64,000 nt of DNA from Maratus speciosus (GCA_963932465.1 OZ010786.1:598971038-599035037); one strand, 5' to 3'; counted from the stretch's first letter, positions 25,466 to 37,167 are shown. Numbers and translations are program-made. The notes: generated by a model not told the origin, from the sequence alone.

Positions 25466-25765
25466 TAAATACAAAAAAAAAAAAAAAAAAAAAAATACTA
25501 TGAACATTCGGTAAATTCGATCTCCACACCCCCCCAAACGAAATGCTCTAGCTACGCCACTGGGCAGAGGTTCAGAAATGGCAGTTTTTGCCATTTTTTA
25601 AATTCTATGGGGAAAAAAAATAAATAAATGAACTCTGTTCCGTCAAAAAAAATTAAGACAACCCTGAACTATTGAAATCTGAGTCTGTCAAGGTCCAAAA
25701 CTATTTCCTTTGTTGATTCGAAATGAAATGATTCAGTAGGCAATGTATAAACCAAAGATGCTCAA

Positions 25766-26173
25766 GGGCCATTCCGTGCAGAGAGTAATACATGTAATGC
25801 AGGCTTTAATTTTCATTTATTCAATTATTTATTAAATTTAAATTTTAACTGCAATTTTAGATGATATGGTAAATAAGTTATTACCATATTTTTTAATTTA
25901 AATGCATGGCAATAAAACTCACAGAAATATATCATTTAATGTCATTACTCAAAATTTCCTTTTTTTCTAAGTCATACACGTAACTTTTTAAAAAAGCTAT
26001 TTAAAAAATAACTATTATATCAAAATGATAGGTTTCTGCATAAAAGAATAAGGTAGAGTGTATATTTTTTAAAGAACTTTTGTTTGGATTTTTAAATAAG
26101 AAATATTGAAAAATCCTTGATTAATTAGAAAAAAAAATTCTCCAAATGTCATACACATAACATGGAATGGCCC
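25766..26173. mobile_element. 408-bp MITE with GGGCCATTCC termini and TCAA TSD, probable relative of the 50 kb transposon
   Basis: The ends read GGGCCATTCCGTG and, on the other strand, GGGCCATTCCATG, flanked by TCAA at 25762-25765 and 26174-26177. The terminus differs from GGGCTAATCCATG of the 50414 element at two of 13 positions and the TSD is also 4 bp. A 14-mer GTCATACAC(G/A)TAAC occurs at 25971-25984 and again against the right end at 26148-26161, mirroring the subterminal-repeat design. No coding sequence. Confidence 0.7.
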
Positions 26174-26500
26174 TCAAAATAAGGTATGAAACATTATGTT
26201 AATAAAATAATACTGCCAATTGCTATTAATTTTTTAAAAGTTAGTTTTTTAATTTTTATATGAGGCTTCTAAATTCCTAGAAAAATTTGCGAATTGGAAA
26301 TTTTTGTCTTTTACTGCAACAAGACCATTACAGAAAACTATCTTTAAATTTGATGAGTTATGCTAAGTTGAAAATTGGCCATTGTGAATTGATAAAGTAA
26401 ATCTGTGAGATACATGGACTGGTCCCAAGGACCAGTAAGCATGAAAGTTTTCACCCCAAGAAAGTTTCACTGAAAGTTTAGACCCCAACTCCTAGAATAT

Positions 26501-26675
26501 CAGTGTTGAATTCACATATTTTTCTCCAGGAGGAATTTCTGAAGCTCCAGGGAGGGAGGGGAGAGGATATTGTACTTTTTGACCATTGAAAACATAAAAT
26601 CTCAAATATATTCCAGAGAGGACATCTCATTGCTCCTGGGGGAATGCCCCGGGTCATCCCCTGAATTCAACACTG
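26501..26675. mobile_element. 175-bp hAT MITE
   Basis: Ends CAGTGTTGAATTCA on both strands; perfect 8-bp TSD TAGAATAT (26493-26500, 26676-26683). Confidence 0.88.
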
Positions 26676-26869
26676 TAGAATATAAACTAAACTTCCTTTG
26701 CAGCTACTCAAAATTTCAGCATAATAAAAAGTAAAATTATAATTTGCTAAAAATTTAATAAACAGTACATAAATAAAAATTGTAAAATTATTAATTAGAT
26801 ATTTTATTTCAACTGACTAAGGTTTTTTAATGCAATTTATTATTATTACTTTAATAAAATAAAATTGTG

Positions 26870-27170
26870 TGATTTGTATTTGGTTGCAGTTTTCTCAGGG
26901 ATGGGAAAATTTACATTTACCTGTCAGAGAAGGAAGAAGGGTTATCTACTGGTCCTGCAGACCACTAAATTTTCCAAATTAGTGGTCCAATTGAATTTTT
27001 GGTGGTCTCAGAACAACGGACCACCAAGGATTTCGAACACTGCATTTGACTTCAAGCATAAGATAACTGATGAGCTCAGAAGAATATTAGTTGCAAAGAA
27101 CTCCAAAATATACATTATGCAGTACTATACATCTGAGATAAGGAAAAACACTAAGAATGCTTTGTAATTT
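26870..27170 (+). other. Probable transposon terminus, not a gene
   Basis: ATTTCGAACACTG at 27034-27046 together with mirrored GGACCACC / GGTGGTC motifs looks like an inverted hAT-type end. The 100-codon ORF across it has no family motif. Confidence 0.35.
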
Positions 27171-27732
27171 TCTTTTATTATGGTAATAGGCTTTAAAAAT
27201 AGATCTGTCTCTTTACATGATTTCTGCTTGTATTAAGATAAATTTGTTACATTACTTTTTCACACTTGTCAGTTTAACATATTTTTGAATTAAGGAATGT
27301 AATTGTCAATTTCTGTATGGTCCCTAATTTTATTGATAAAATAGTATGTTAAATGCAATGGCAGCTTTAGTAGCCATGAAACTCAGTGCAAAATTTTTTC
27401 ATGATATATTTTAAATAAACTACTAAAATTAAAACGAGTGTTTTGCATATTTTCTGCCAGCCCAACATTGACTTATTTCTAATGGAGATGCTCATTTAAT
27501 GATAGAAAAAAAGGGGATAATTCAACTTTTTTCCTACATTATAATTCCGTTCATTTTAAAGATACAGGTAATTTTAATACAGCCAATTTTTTCTAATGAT
27601 CTTGCTGCAGCAAAAAGAAAATTTGGTACTTTTATATTAGCCGGGCACAAATCTCACCAACAGCTTTTTTTTTGTTTTTTTTCCTTGGCAATAGCAGTTT
27701 TTATTTTTCACATTAAATTAGAAACAAAGCTT

Positions 27733-28445
27733 GGTACCTACTACCTGATTATCCCGTCAACTAAAAAACTATCACCGAACTGTAAGATTAAATGCCAATA
27801 ATGGATGATCATAAATGTCACATTCACTTGACATTGAACACGCTACACATGTTTGTTACGTCATCAAGTGATTTTTAATTAGACGTCTTATTTGTATTTT
27901 TATGTATGTTTTATTAATTTATTTGTCCTTTGGTTATTTGAAACAAAATTTCTGCTAATAAACGATTTCCTCATGATATTATACGAGAAAAAATGTAATA
28001 GATATATATAGTTTATTATAGTTATTTTATAGTTATATTCATTTATGGGTTTTGACTAAATTAAGTATATTAAGCTCCATACAATCTTCCGTTATAATTG
28101 ATATTTTTATGTCCCTTAAGAAATTCGACTATTACATTTAAAAGTACTTAAATTTTATTCACAAATGCAATATATCTTTAAAATATCTATTTGTTTATGG
28201 TTTAACTTAATAATTCTGCATTTAAATACATAAACAAGTCTTAGGATTCTTTTGTCCAAAATCATCTGAACAAATAAAATTTTATGTTTAGTATATCTCT
28301 ACGTCATAAGTAAACTTTAAAGTAACCCTATTTGTTAGTGATATTTTGAAAAATTTAAATTCATTAATTTTCCTAACTTAAAATTTTAGAATGGGAACCA
28401 TCTTCCATTTGTATAATTTGGTCGATGAGATAATCAAGTAGTACC
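27733..28445. mobile_element. GGTACTACTTG element, copy B (713 bp)
   Basis: The right end inverted reads GGTACTACTTGATTATCTCA; the left end is a slightly mutated GGTACCTACTACCTGATTAT. Perfect 8-bp TSD CAAAGCTT (27725-27732, 28446-28453). Same family as 8234-10146. Confidence 0.85.
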
Positions 28446-28459
28446 CAAAGCTTTTAGCA

Positions 28460-29440
28460 TTGAAATAAAATGTATTGGTTAGTGGTATACTAATCCTTAT
28501 TTATCTTTGTATTTTAAATGGATGAAAGACATGTATTATAAATGTATGCAACATGTATTTTAATAGTTATGTATTTTTAATGAAATGAGAGATAGATGTA
28601 TAATTTTAAATGAAATAAATGCAATACAAATAATGGCAATGTGGAGAACATCATTTTGTGATTTATCACCTTGCCTGGCAAACATAAAAGTACCAATTTT
28701 TTTTCTAATTGATCAATTTTGTCTAGAAAGGGAGGGGGGGGGGGGGGGATTAAAAATTTTATTACTTTTTTAATTAATGAGAAGGTCATTTCATTAGCAT
28801 AATCCTATTCCTAACATATTTAGAGCATTTTTTCAATTTACATTCCCTATTCATCAGCAACAGTTAAAAATTTAATGCACATCAACTTTTTTATTGTACC
28901 TTTTATATCATAATTTAGGATGTACGATAACAGGCCTTTTTTCTGCGTGTTTGACATTTAGGTGTTTTGCATAATATAGAAAGAGTTAATAGATTTTCAA
29001 ATGAGAAAATTATTTCGTCTACATAAGAAATACTATAAATTCAAATAAAACAGCAACTGAATACGTTGGTAAAACAAATAGTGCATTTCAGTATTTGTTC
29101 CAGTGAAAAAGGATAATTTGTTATATACATTCAAAATTTCATTTTTTAAACTTGATATTGAATTTCACTGATAATCAGTTAATTTGAATAGCAGACTGAT
29201 AAAACTAGAGCAAACACAACATATTAAAAAATAAAAATCACAGGTAAACAGTAAAATTACTATTAGAATTAAAAATTATAAAAAGTTAAATTATACAGAA
29301 TGAAAACTAAATCATATTTCCTACGATAAATAATCACATTTATAGCGGATTTCAATCCGCCAACTAAGAAAATAATAATATTACATCTACTTTACATTGG
29401 TGAAAAGCAACAAACATTTCGTACACTTGTATACTTTTAA
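28460..29440. other. Unassigned intronic AT-rich sequence
   Basis: Only a G16-type homopolymer run (28730-28749) stands out. Confidence 0.5.
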
Positions 29441-29454
29441 AAAGAAATATTTAC

Positions 29455-29533
29455 CTGGACCAGACACTGCAAATACAAATCCATATTCAGATTCTTTATC
29501 GACATCAGCTACTTTAGGGAGATCTCTAGTCAT
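29455..29533 (-). CDS. ATP6V1A: V-type H+-ATPase catalytic subunit A, first coding exon
   Basis: Subunit A is the ATP-hydrolysing subunit of the peripheral V1 sector of the vacuolar proton pump, which acidifies lysosomes, endosomes and secretory vesicles. The minus strand reads ATG at 29533-29531 and codes about 26 residues beginning MTRDLPKVADVDKESEYG and ending FVFAVSGP. This is the recognisable N-terminus of subunit A (family length about 615 residues, known). The exon stops after the first base of a codon (phase 1) at the donor GTAAAT (G at 29454). The next exon opens with TC GTC ACT, which restores the conserved SGPVVTAE junction. A 5' UTR splice acceptor (TTTATTTTTAG) lies about 18 bases upstream of the ATG, so an untranslated first exon is likely further right. 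No disabling mutation is seen. Confidence 0.96.
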
Positions 29534-29550
29534 CTTGCAATTTTACTAAA

Positions 29551-30458
29551 CTAAAAATAAACATAAAATATTGATATATCTGCTGTGAAAAGATCAAAGA
29601 AATTAAAATTACTACACAGCAAGATCTAAAACAAAATAAATAAAATTAATATAAATGGTAAATTAAAGGTCACGAGAACCCTTAGAAAATAATGATTAGC
29701 GTTAGCGTAAATGAATTTAAAATACTTTAAAACAAACTATACTATGGGAGTTAGAATATATTTAATTTTTAGATTAGTACCTGAATACATTTTTCTACTA
29801 GATCAAAAGAAAAATAAATTACCTGAATCGATCTTTAATGACGAAAACTAACAAATCTAGGTAATAGACAATTTTTATTAAAAAATATACGCCCTTTTAA
29901 ACAATTTAAAGTCCCGGTTTCTTTAAAAAATTCATACAACAAGACCAGTCATATGACTTGTTACTCGAACTCGTCCCCAAAATTTACGATAGAGAAAATT
30001 CAATTGAATATAGAGGGCGCTGTGTACATTTTCAATGAGTTAAGTTGACGATTGCTTCTTTTCTCGGAGGATTTTCTTGATTTTGGTTCCAGGCTATAAA
30101 AATTAGTCTGTTTGGGAATAATATTAAAACTGTTCTGTGTAAGTAAATAACGTAGTAATCATGTAAATCTTTATTTTATCTTTTTCAAAACAGGTAAAGA
30201 TTATACAGGAATTGTTTTCTCTTTTAATTTAATTTCATGCGTATTTTTCATTTTATTTCTAAATCAAAAATGAATAAGGGAAGCTCCAATCCGCTGACGA
30301 CTTTCTCATCAGTTAGTGGCGTAACTAGGATTTCGCGGTACGAAAAACGCTGTTGCAAACAGAAAGCACGTTTGATAATAAAGCCATAAACAGAATAAAA
30401 CAGGGGGAGGATCCCAACACCCACCTACCTCTGAAAAGTGTTAATGAGTTCTTTCATG
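29551..30458. other. Presumed promoter and 5' UTR region of the V-ATPase gene
   Basis: Non-coding; bounded by the 5' UTR acceptor and the mariner element. A TAGTGGCGTAACTAGGATTT stretch at 30316 is a solo end of the CAGTGGCGTA transposon type. No clear TATA box on the minus strand. Confidence 0.4.
29948..29957. promoter_or_regulatory. Palindromic E-box-like GTCATATGAC upstream of the V-ATPase gene
   Basis: It lies 415 bases upstream of the V-ATPase A start codon and matches the TFEB/Mitf CLEAR consensus GTCACGTGAC at 8 of 10 positions. V-ATPase genes are known CLEAR targets. The central TA instead of CG weakens the case. Confidence 0.25.
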
Positions 30459-31224
30459 TACAGGGTGATCTTTTTTAAAATGACAGTGTTTGGAGCGCCC
30501 TGTAGCGCGATCTAATAGCCGAAGTGGCACCAAACTTGGTATTTAGACTAATCAAGACATGGGAAAAAGGATTCCGAGAAAAAAAATTAGTTCCAAAAAT
30601 CGCCACTAGGGCATTTTGTGGCGCTGTGCAATGTATAAAATATGAGAAAAGAAAAAAATCCCTTTCGATGTTAAGTACTAAATTCTCCAACAAAACTTAA
30701 ATCAAGATTAGAGATAAAACCCAGTTTCTTCACAAAAAGTGAGCTGTAGGGAGCTAAACTTTCTGTGAAAATTATAATATACACGAATACACACACAATG
30801 TCTTATTTTACTGAAATTTTTTAGGCCCACCCAATATTTTTCAAAAGTTGGCGCTGCTGCGTAACATTCAATTTGTTTTCAATTTGTCAAACTATTTAAT
30901 TTTACACGTGAAAATTTTGCAATAGAAAAGTAATTGTTGTGGTGAGAATTCTATTGTTTTTTTTTAATTGTTGGCAACTGCTCTAACGAAAAACTTTGAT
31001 TTTTTTCCTGCCATTGTTGTGTAAGAGCTGGTTTTATCAGAATCATGTTAAGACAGTATTCAAAATTTTGAACCCTCCCCATTTCCACCCTCTTGGGCCG
31101 ATTTCGCCCATTTTCAATCCCCGCCGAGATATTAGCCATATCAAAGTTTTTGGCGAGTTTGAGGACAATCCGTGTATAATTGCGACTTTTATCGTGCGGA
31201 CAAAATTTAGTACATACATACATG

Positions 31225-31236
31225 CATATATACATG

Positions 31237-31273
<37 letters not shown>

Positions 31274-31365
31274 ATTATATATATATATTATAATATATAT
31301 ATATATATATATATTATAATATTATATATATATATATTATAATATATATATATATATATATATAA
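31225..31365. repeat. (TA)n microsatellite with nested palindromes
   Basis: About 140 bases of almost pure TA broken by TATAATATTATA blocks. Confidence 0.95.
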
Positions 31366-31541
31366 ACTTTTTAGGTGGGGTGGTTTTGGGTTCCTGGGGT
31401 CCTATAATGAAAAGTTATTAAGGAATTTTTCAAAAGTCGCACCATGGTAATGACTGCAATAGGTAGTATTTCTTACGAAATCTACCTAAAATACTAACAC
31501 ATACAATCGTACAGTTAAATTATTAAAGTTTATTTACTACA

Positions 31542-33060
31542 TTAACTTCCCCGGTGAGGAATTAGACCACCTTTAATGTGAGCACCGTTCTCAGAAATAA
31601 CACCGTGCATTCTGTGCACAACGTTCTCCACAGCCGTACGTAACATATCACGAGGAATATTCCGCACTGTCTTTGATACGTTGTCCTTTAGAATAGACAA
31701 ATTTGATACTCCACCAACATAAACTTGAGATTTCAAATAACCCCAGAGCCAAAAATTGCATGGTGTGAGGTCAGGGGAACGAGGCGGCAATGCAACTGGA
31801 AAACTCCGACTTATGACTCTATCATCAGTGAAGTTTTGGCGCAACAGCTGCTTTACCTTATTACTAATGTGTGGCGGAGCACCATTCTGCATAAAGATTG
31901 TCCGTTGGAGACGCTTTCTTTGCTGAAGTTGTGGAATAACAAACGTTTGCAGCATTTCGTGGTACCTTTCTGCATTTATGGTGCACGTTTCGGGTCCTGT
32001 CGGAGGGATGGTCTCAAAAAAAGAATGGCCCAATTACAAATTCGGCTGTGAAACCACACCAAACAGTGACTTTTGGGGAATTTAATGGGATTTCATGCAC
32101 GGTGTAGGGCTGCTCAGAAGCTCAAATTCGGCTATTTTGTGTGTTTACAGACCCATTGTGATAAAAATGGCACCCATCTCCCCACAGAATGTGCCATGGG
32201 AAAGCATCATCTATTTCTACCCTGGCAAGAAACGATAGAGCGAATGTCACTCGCTTATCATAATCACTTGGTTTCAGTTCGTGCAAGTGGCTGATTTTGT
32301 AGGGGTAAAATCCAATAACGCGCCGCAAAACTCTCCATACCGTAGAATAATTCATGTCCAATTGTCGAGCTACACCCCGGGCGCTGCTAGCACCAGCAAT
32401 GGTTCCCTGCGATCCTTCGACAATTGCAGTTGCCACATCAGTTATTACATCTTCTGATACTTGTTTACGTCCTCTCCCAGTGCGAATGGTCAGTGACCCC
32501 GTTTCCTCGAACTTCATAATCATTTTCTTAAGACCATTCAGCGATAAAGGCCCCTTTCGTAATTTTTTTCTGGTTCGAAATTCCCGAAGAGCTGCGGATC
32601 AGGCCCTGACTATCGCAAGTACACCCGGGGCCCATGCCCTGGGCACGAAATTTCTGAGGGGCACAAAATTTTTCAGAATTCCGTCTAAATTTCCATTAAA
32701 AAAATCATAATTGTGAAAAATGTGATATTTGATATATTAATACGATGAAATGACAAAAATATATCAATATATGATTAAAAGCATATTTCAATAAATAATA
32801 GACAAAAAAAATTATTTTTTTTATACCTAGAACCATTTTTCAATTTACCAGAAAACTCAATTTTTTTAAGTTTGTCTCTTTTTGAATAAATGGGTAATAT
32901 GTAAAAAAAACTAGTATTTGTAAATCAATCAGTCTAAGGGGGCACGAAAAATTGAAAGTGTCCTGGGCACAGAAACTTGCTAGTCGGGCCTTGCTGCGGA
33001 TGCATTACATTGATTCATATAATACAGCTTCACCAGTAACGCACGCCCCTATTACTGGCG
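31542..33060 (-). pseudogene. Mariner transposase, multiply disrupted
   Basis: From right to left the minus strand gives an N-terminal piece before the MITE (LLVKLYYMNQCNASA), the helix-turn-helix region (LKKMIMKFEETGSL, GRGRKQVSEDV), and the first catalytic Asp in ILWGDGCHFYHNGS (32122-32523). A stop replaces the expected Trp after NSRI and a frameshift in a T run near 32017 follows. The last part (31542-32033) has MQNGAPPH and PPRSPDLTPCNFWLWGYLK, where the second and third catalytic Asp are both Asn. Spacing between those two positions is 42 residues, close to the DD41D class. Inactive. Confidence 0.9.
32600..32993. mobile_element. 394-bp hAT MITE inside the mariner transposase
   Basis: Ends CAGGCCCTGACTA and, inverted, CAAGGCCCGACTA; perfect 8-bp TSD CTGCGGAT (32592-32599, 32994-33001). 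Removing it and one TSD restores transposase continuity, confirming the order of insertion. Confidence 0.92.
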
Positions 33061-33329
33061 CTGTCATCGCACAACATTTGCATTTTTCTTTGATACCCGT
33101 GTTTTATGCTGATTCTCGTTATTGTAAGCTACAGCAGCGCCACAAAATGCCCTAGCGGCGATTTTTGGAACTAATTTTTTTTCACGGAATCCTTTTTCCC
33201 ATGTCTTGATTAGTCTAAATACCAAGTTTGGTGCCATTTCGGCTATTAGATCGCGCTACAGGGCGCTCCAAACACTGTCACTTTAAAAAAGATCACCCTG
33301 TACTTTCATTTAAAAAAGTCATTGTAACT

Positions 33330-33685
33330 TAAAATCTATATAACTTTCCCTCCCTCTCATCGGAGTACCAAAGGCGAATTTCTCGAAAGGAAAAGGAAAA
33401 AATGCTGATTTCTTTTCTTTTTTTTTTTTTAAGATAAATTTGTAATTGTTTCCTATCATGCAGCAGAATAGCCATTCTCGTTAGTCCCATATTAGTCCAC
33501 ATTAACATCACAACATACCCAAAGAAGGGCAAGGGGCTGATGGGATTACAGACCAGCCCCTCCCCCCTCTCAAAATAACAAATGAAACGAAAAATGCTGA
33601 TTTTTTTTCTATCTTTTTCAGATGAATTAAAATTTTTTTTCTGCTATACAGCTGAATAGCGATTCTTTTTAGTCCCATAGTAGTC
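33330..33685 (+). repeat. Diverged direct duplication
   Basis: AAAATGCTGATTTCTTTTCT...GCAGAATAGCCATTCT...TTAGTCCCATA at 33400-33495 recurs at 33590-33682. Followed by a CAGGGGCGCCATTTCAGAAC transposon end (33685), seen again in the same orientation at 34227. Confidence 0.65.
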
Positions 33686-34439
33686 AGGGGCGCCATTTCA
33701 GAACTTTCTTGGGGGAGGGTTGGGGGGGGCAAAGATTTTTTAGGGAAGTTATATAGCTAAGGGTAGGATCCGCGGGTTCTCATCCCCCCCCCTCCCCCAC
33801 GCCCCGAAGAAAAACATTAAATGAATCATGCTTACAGAAACAGTAAAAACTTCGAATACGGAAACTCAAGAACTAATGAATTATTTTGTTTTAAACAGGT
33901 TTCCGTCTTAGCAGGTAAAATTTTAATATATTGAATATGATTTTTTTTTCTTTTTGGACAGGATTCTACTATAGACAGGCTCCATTTCTACAGGCATCTT
34001 CAAAGACGGTTAAACCATCACTCTATAGTATAGCCCTGGAAAGAGATGTATTACAGTAAAACTTGAGAACACGAAACCTGTCTATAACAAAATTCTTTCT
34101 CAAAGGGGAAAAAAATCAAATTTCGATGAAAAATATCGTATAATTATATTTGCTAAGACGGCAGACCTGTCTAAAATGAAACTTTTTCCTAGTCCCTTTC
34201 TACTCCTTTTTTTTCAGGTTTTTCTACAGGGGCGCCATTTCAAAAGTTTCCTAGTGGACAAAGAAAAATCTTCTTTAAAGAATAGGGAACGCGCAGAATT
34301 GCACAACGTGCAGAACTGCACAAATTACACAGAAAATAGAAAAATTTCGTAGAATGAAAAATGCTCTGCGTGATTTTGTCTCCTCAACTTCTTAAAAGGC
34401 ATATGATTATTCCGCGAATTTTTTTAATATTCGTGAAAG

Positions 34440-35035
34440 TGCACGATTTTTTGTTCTTTCGGATTTTGCAAAATCAATTCGTCAATGGGCCGCAGAAAAA
34501 AATCGCGAATTTTGCACATTTTGAGAAAAAAAAAAGTCCTCAAATGGTCGAAGAAAAAGCACTAATTTCTAACGACCGTGGAAAATACCGCTAATTTCAT
34601 CAGAGATCGCGAAAAGAAATGCAGATTTCGTCAAATGATTGCACAAACTAAAATCTCGAATTTCTTAAAAGGATTGCGAAAAAATTGCGAATTCGGTCAA
34701 AAGATTGCCCAAAAAATCACGAAAATTTAGTCAAACAATCGCGCGATAAAATCGAAGAGAATTTCGTCAAACGATTGCGAAATAAGATCCAAAAATTCGT
34801 CTAACTATCACGCAAAAAATCACAAATATTATTAGTCGATGGTAGAAAAAAAATCCCGAACTTCAAAAAATGATCGGGAAAAAGAATCGCGAATTTCGTC
34901 AAAAGATCGCGGAAACAAATATGGAATTTCTTCAGTTGGTCGCAGAAAATATTGCAAATTTCGTCTGTGACCGCGAAAAAACAATCACGAAATTCAATCA
35001 ATCATGAGATAATCAGCCCACGAACGTCATAAATA
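34440..35035 (+). repeat. Second, decayed minisatellite of the TTTCGTCAAA type
   Basis: Units such as ATCGCGAATTTCGTCAAAAG recur every 33-45 bases. Same motif as 24165-25380, ten kb away, so probably a relic of the same pogo-like family. Confidence 0.7.
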
Positions 35036-35252
35036 GGTCACGAAATTTGCAAATTTTGTGATCTATAGCGATAAGAAAATTTTCTTTAGTGATTTTTTGC
35101 AAGTGAAGGTAAGGTAAAGCGTTGATTGTTTAGGATTGTGTTTTCTCTATTTTGAGGTGGGTTCCTGTTAATCATATTTTTCGAAGAAATCCTGAATATT
35201 TTTAAGATGAAAAAAACTACATACTTGAACATTAATGAATACAATATACAGG

Positions 35253-35650
35253 GTGTTTCCCAATTATGTGTCAGAAATGTAAAGGCAGGAAGAGGGGACC
35301 TAAATAAGCAGATTTCGCATAGGATTGTGGGTGCGGAAATGCAGCGTTGAGGCAGTAGAGGGCGCTGTTGAATGCTGGTCGTTGGCTTGAATAATCATTT
35401 TCCGCACGGATTTCGCGCAATATGCCTTATTACACCTATGCCGACATGCAATTCATGTATGGGAATGCGCAAGGAAATGGATTGGCTGCTCAAAGGATTT
35501 TGATTGAACGATTCCCGGGTTGGATTCTGCTGGATCCCCGAACATTTGAGCGTCTTCATTAGGAGTTGTGCGTGAGTAGACGTTTTATGTTTCCAGCCGT
35601 GATAAGGGCATTGTAAGATATCGCAGAATACCTGCAGTGGAAGAAGCAGC
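35253..35650 (+). mobile_element. Mariner 5' fragment, truncated
   Basis: Begins CAGGGTGTTTCCCAATTATG after TA and carries the transposase N-terminus. It is cut off where a CAGGGGCGGCGCCAG transposon end starts at 35651. Confidence 0.75.
35422..35650 (+). pseudogene. Mariner-type transposase N-terminal fragment
   Basis: Starts MPYYTYADMQFMYGNAQGNG and continues AAQRILIERFPG, the DNA-binding N-terminus of arthropod DD41D-type transposases ('Y.EM..MYG.A.GNG...A.....ERFP'). In-frame stops at 35560-35562 and 35611-35613, then truncation. Confidence 0.85.
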
Positions 35651-35719
35651 AGGGGCGGCGCCAGAACTTGCCCGATGGAGGGCATGGTATTCCCGACAGG
35701 GGGGGCCGAATTAGAGTCC

Positions 35720-35895
35720 TTCGCAGGTAGGCTTGTACCCGACCCGAACCCGCCAAAACAAATTTCCTCGACCCGCATCCCGATCCGAATCCATCTAACT
35801 AATTTTTGGCGACCTGCAACCCGATTATATTTCCGACATATTTCAATCCGCATCCGACCCGAACCCGAAATCAACAAGACCCGAACTTGAAATGA
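35720..35895. repeat. GACCCGAACCCG-rich transposon subterminal region
   Basis: Dense CCCGACCC / CCGAACCC motifs of the same kind as at the ends of 36047-36759 and 46247-47826. A single end without a clear partner. Confidence 0.5.
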
Positions 35896-36046
35896 AAGGA
35901 AAGTAAATAAGGTTTTAATGCAATTATGAAAACTAATCTACAGATATATCTGTAATACTAATTTTATGTTTTATATAGAAAAATGACAAATCTGTATTCT
36001 TTATTCTAATAAAGTAAAACCTCTGAATAGCAGACACATCGTTGAG

Positions 36047-36759
36047 TAGAGTCCTGCATCGAGTCGGGTTGTCCTTAATTTTTTTTTCGGGTCGGAATGA
36101 CTCTAACTTTCTTTTTGCTGGTCGGGTTCGCCTTAGAATATTTCTTGTTGGTCATAGTTAAGTTTTTTGCATGTCGTATTGTTGGAATTTTCAAAAAAGT
36201 TTGAACAGAACTATGTTTAATATGAAAATAAGTAAGTATTTGAATGTGGATGAATAACGAGTATATTCAATTTACTGCATGAGATATAGAATGTACAGGA
36301 AATGTGGTTATAGATTATTCTTTCTCTAAGAACCGTTTTTTTTTTTTCGCGTCTCGGAATTCGAAAAATATTATCAATATTTATTTTCTGTCAAACAGAA
36401 CTATGTCGTATTTGTGATAGTTTATGCACACATACATATGTTACATGTGTGTAGATTGGGAAGTGCGCACTATTCAAAAGTATAAGAATTGAAAAAGTAT
36501 TCGCTAAATAGAGGTGTCCGCTTTTCGGGGGTGCCCATTGTGGAAATCTTATTGTATATAGATTTTTAACCCGAAAAAGATATTGGAGATTATATCGAAA
36601 AATCGGGTTAACCCGAACCCGACTCGCAAGATTCAAAACCCTACCCGAAACTGACCCGAACTCGAAACAATGAAAGTCAACCCGACTCGTAACGAAAAAA
36701 TAGAGTGTCGGCCGTCGGTTGCGGGTAAAAGTACGTAACCCGACCCGATGCAGCACTCT
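36047..36759. mobile_element. hAT-like element, AGAGT(C/G)CTGCATCG termini
   Basis: Left TAGAGTCCTGCATCGAGTCG, right inverted AGAGTGCTGCATCGGGTCGG, both leading into CGGGTT-rich repeats. The TSD is decayed. Confidence 0.65.
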
Positions 36760-36893
36760 TGGCTGAATTCGTAATATATATTAGAAGTGTCCACCATTCC
36801 GCACCTGTCTCAAAGACTGAGTTCGGTGAAATTTTTGTTCATTAAGCTCGGTGACTGCTTAATTTTTATCTGATAACTCGGGTCGCGTTGGGA

Positions 36894-37090
36894 CTAAATT
36901 TTATTTTTTGAAATGTTGGACCGGGTAGGAATTTCATTCTTCCAGGGACAGGTCTGGGTCTTTGATTTTTTCTGTAGATTCGGGTCGGGCCGGGACTGTA
37001 TTTTATTCTTTGGTCGTATCGGATGAGAATTTTTTTCCCACGAGTAATGTCCTGGGTAACGTTCCTCCTTTATTGGTAGAGAAAATGAAC
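36894..37090. repeat. Degenerate CGGGTCGGG-type subterminal repeats
   Basis: GGACCGGGTAGGAATTTC, TCGGGTCGGGCCGGGAC and similar, continuing the same class of element end. Confidence 0.4.
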
Positions 37091-37110
37091 TATAAAACAG
37101 CATAGCTTTG

Positions 37111-37141
<31 letters not shown>

Positions 37142-37167
37142 TTGCGTTTTTTAAATAAAAGGCGGAA

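Larger units (their letters stand above)
13303..25562. mobile_element. 12,260-bp hAT-like composite with perfect 8-bp TSD
   Basis: The left end is CAGGGACGCAGCTACAGGGG and the right end, inverted, CAGTGGCGTAGCTAGAGC. Both lead into a G-rich GGGGGGGTGTGG block. GGCAGAGG stands at 13295-13302 and 25563-25570. The terminus is the same type as the 2973-7650 element. The interior is a stack of other repeats and no transposase was found. Alternatively two solo ends share flanks by chance, which the exact 8-bp match makes unlikely. Confidence 0.65.
30461..33300 (-). mobile_element. 2840-bp mariner (Tc1/mariner superfamily, DD41D-like), dead
   Basis: TIRs of about 160 bases begin CAGGGTGATCTTTTTTAAA on each end and are flanked by TA (30459-30460, 33301-33302). 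The interior carries a broken transposase on the minus strand, a long AT microsatellite (31225-31365) and a nested hAT MITE (32600-32993). Confidence 0.92.

Noticed and set aside
24107..25594. Lys/Arg-rich and Phe-rich ORFs on both strands
   Set aside because: Open frames arise because the minisatellite unit has few stop codons; the translations simply mirror each other on the two strands.
26865..27167. 100-codon plus-strand ORF
   Set aside because: The DNA looks like a transposon end with mirrored GGTGGTC motifs; the protein shows nothing.
35395..35890. 160-codon minus-strand ORF
   Set aside because: Antisense to a mariner transposase fragment and a GACCCGAACCCG repeat.
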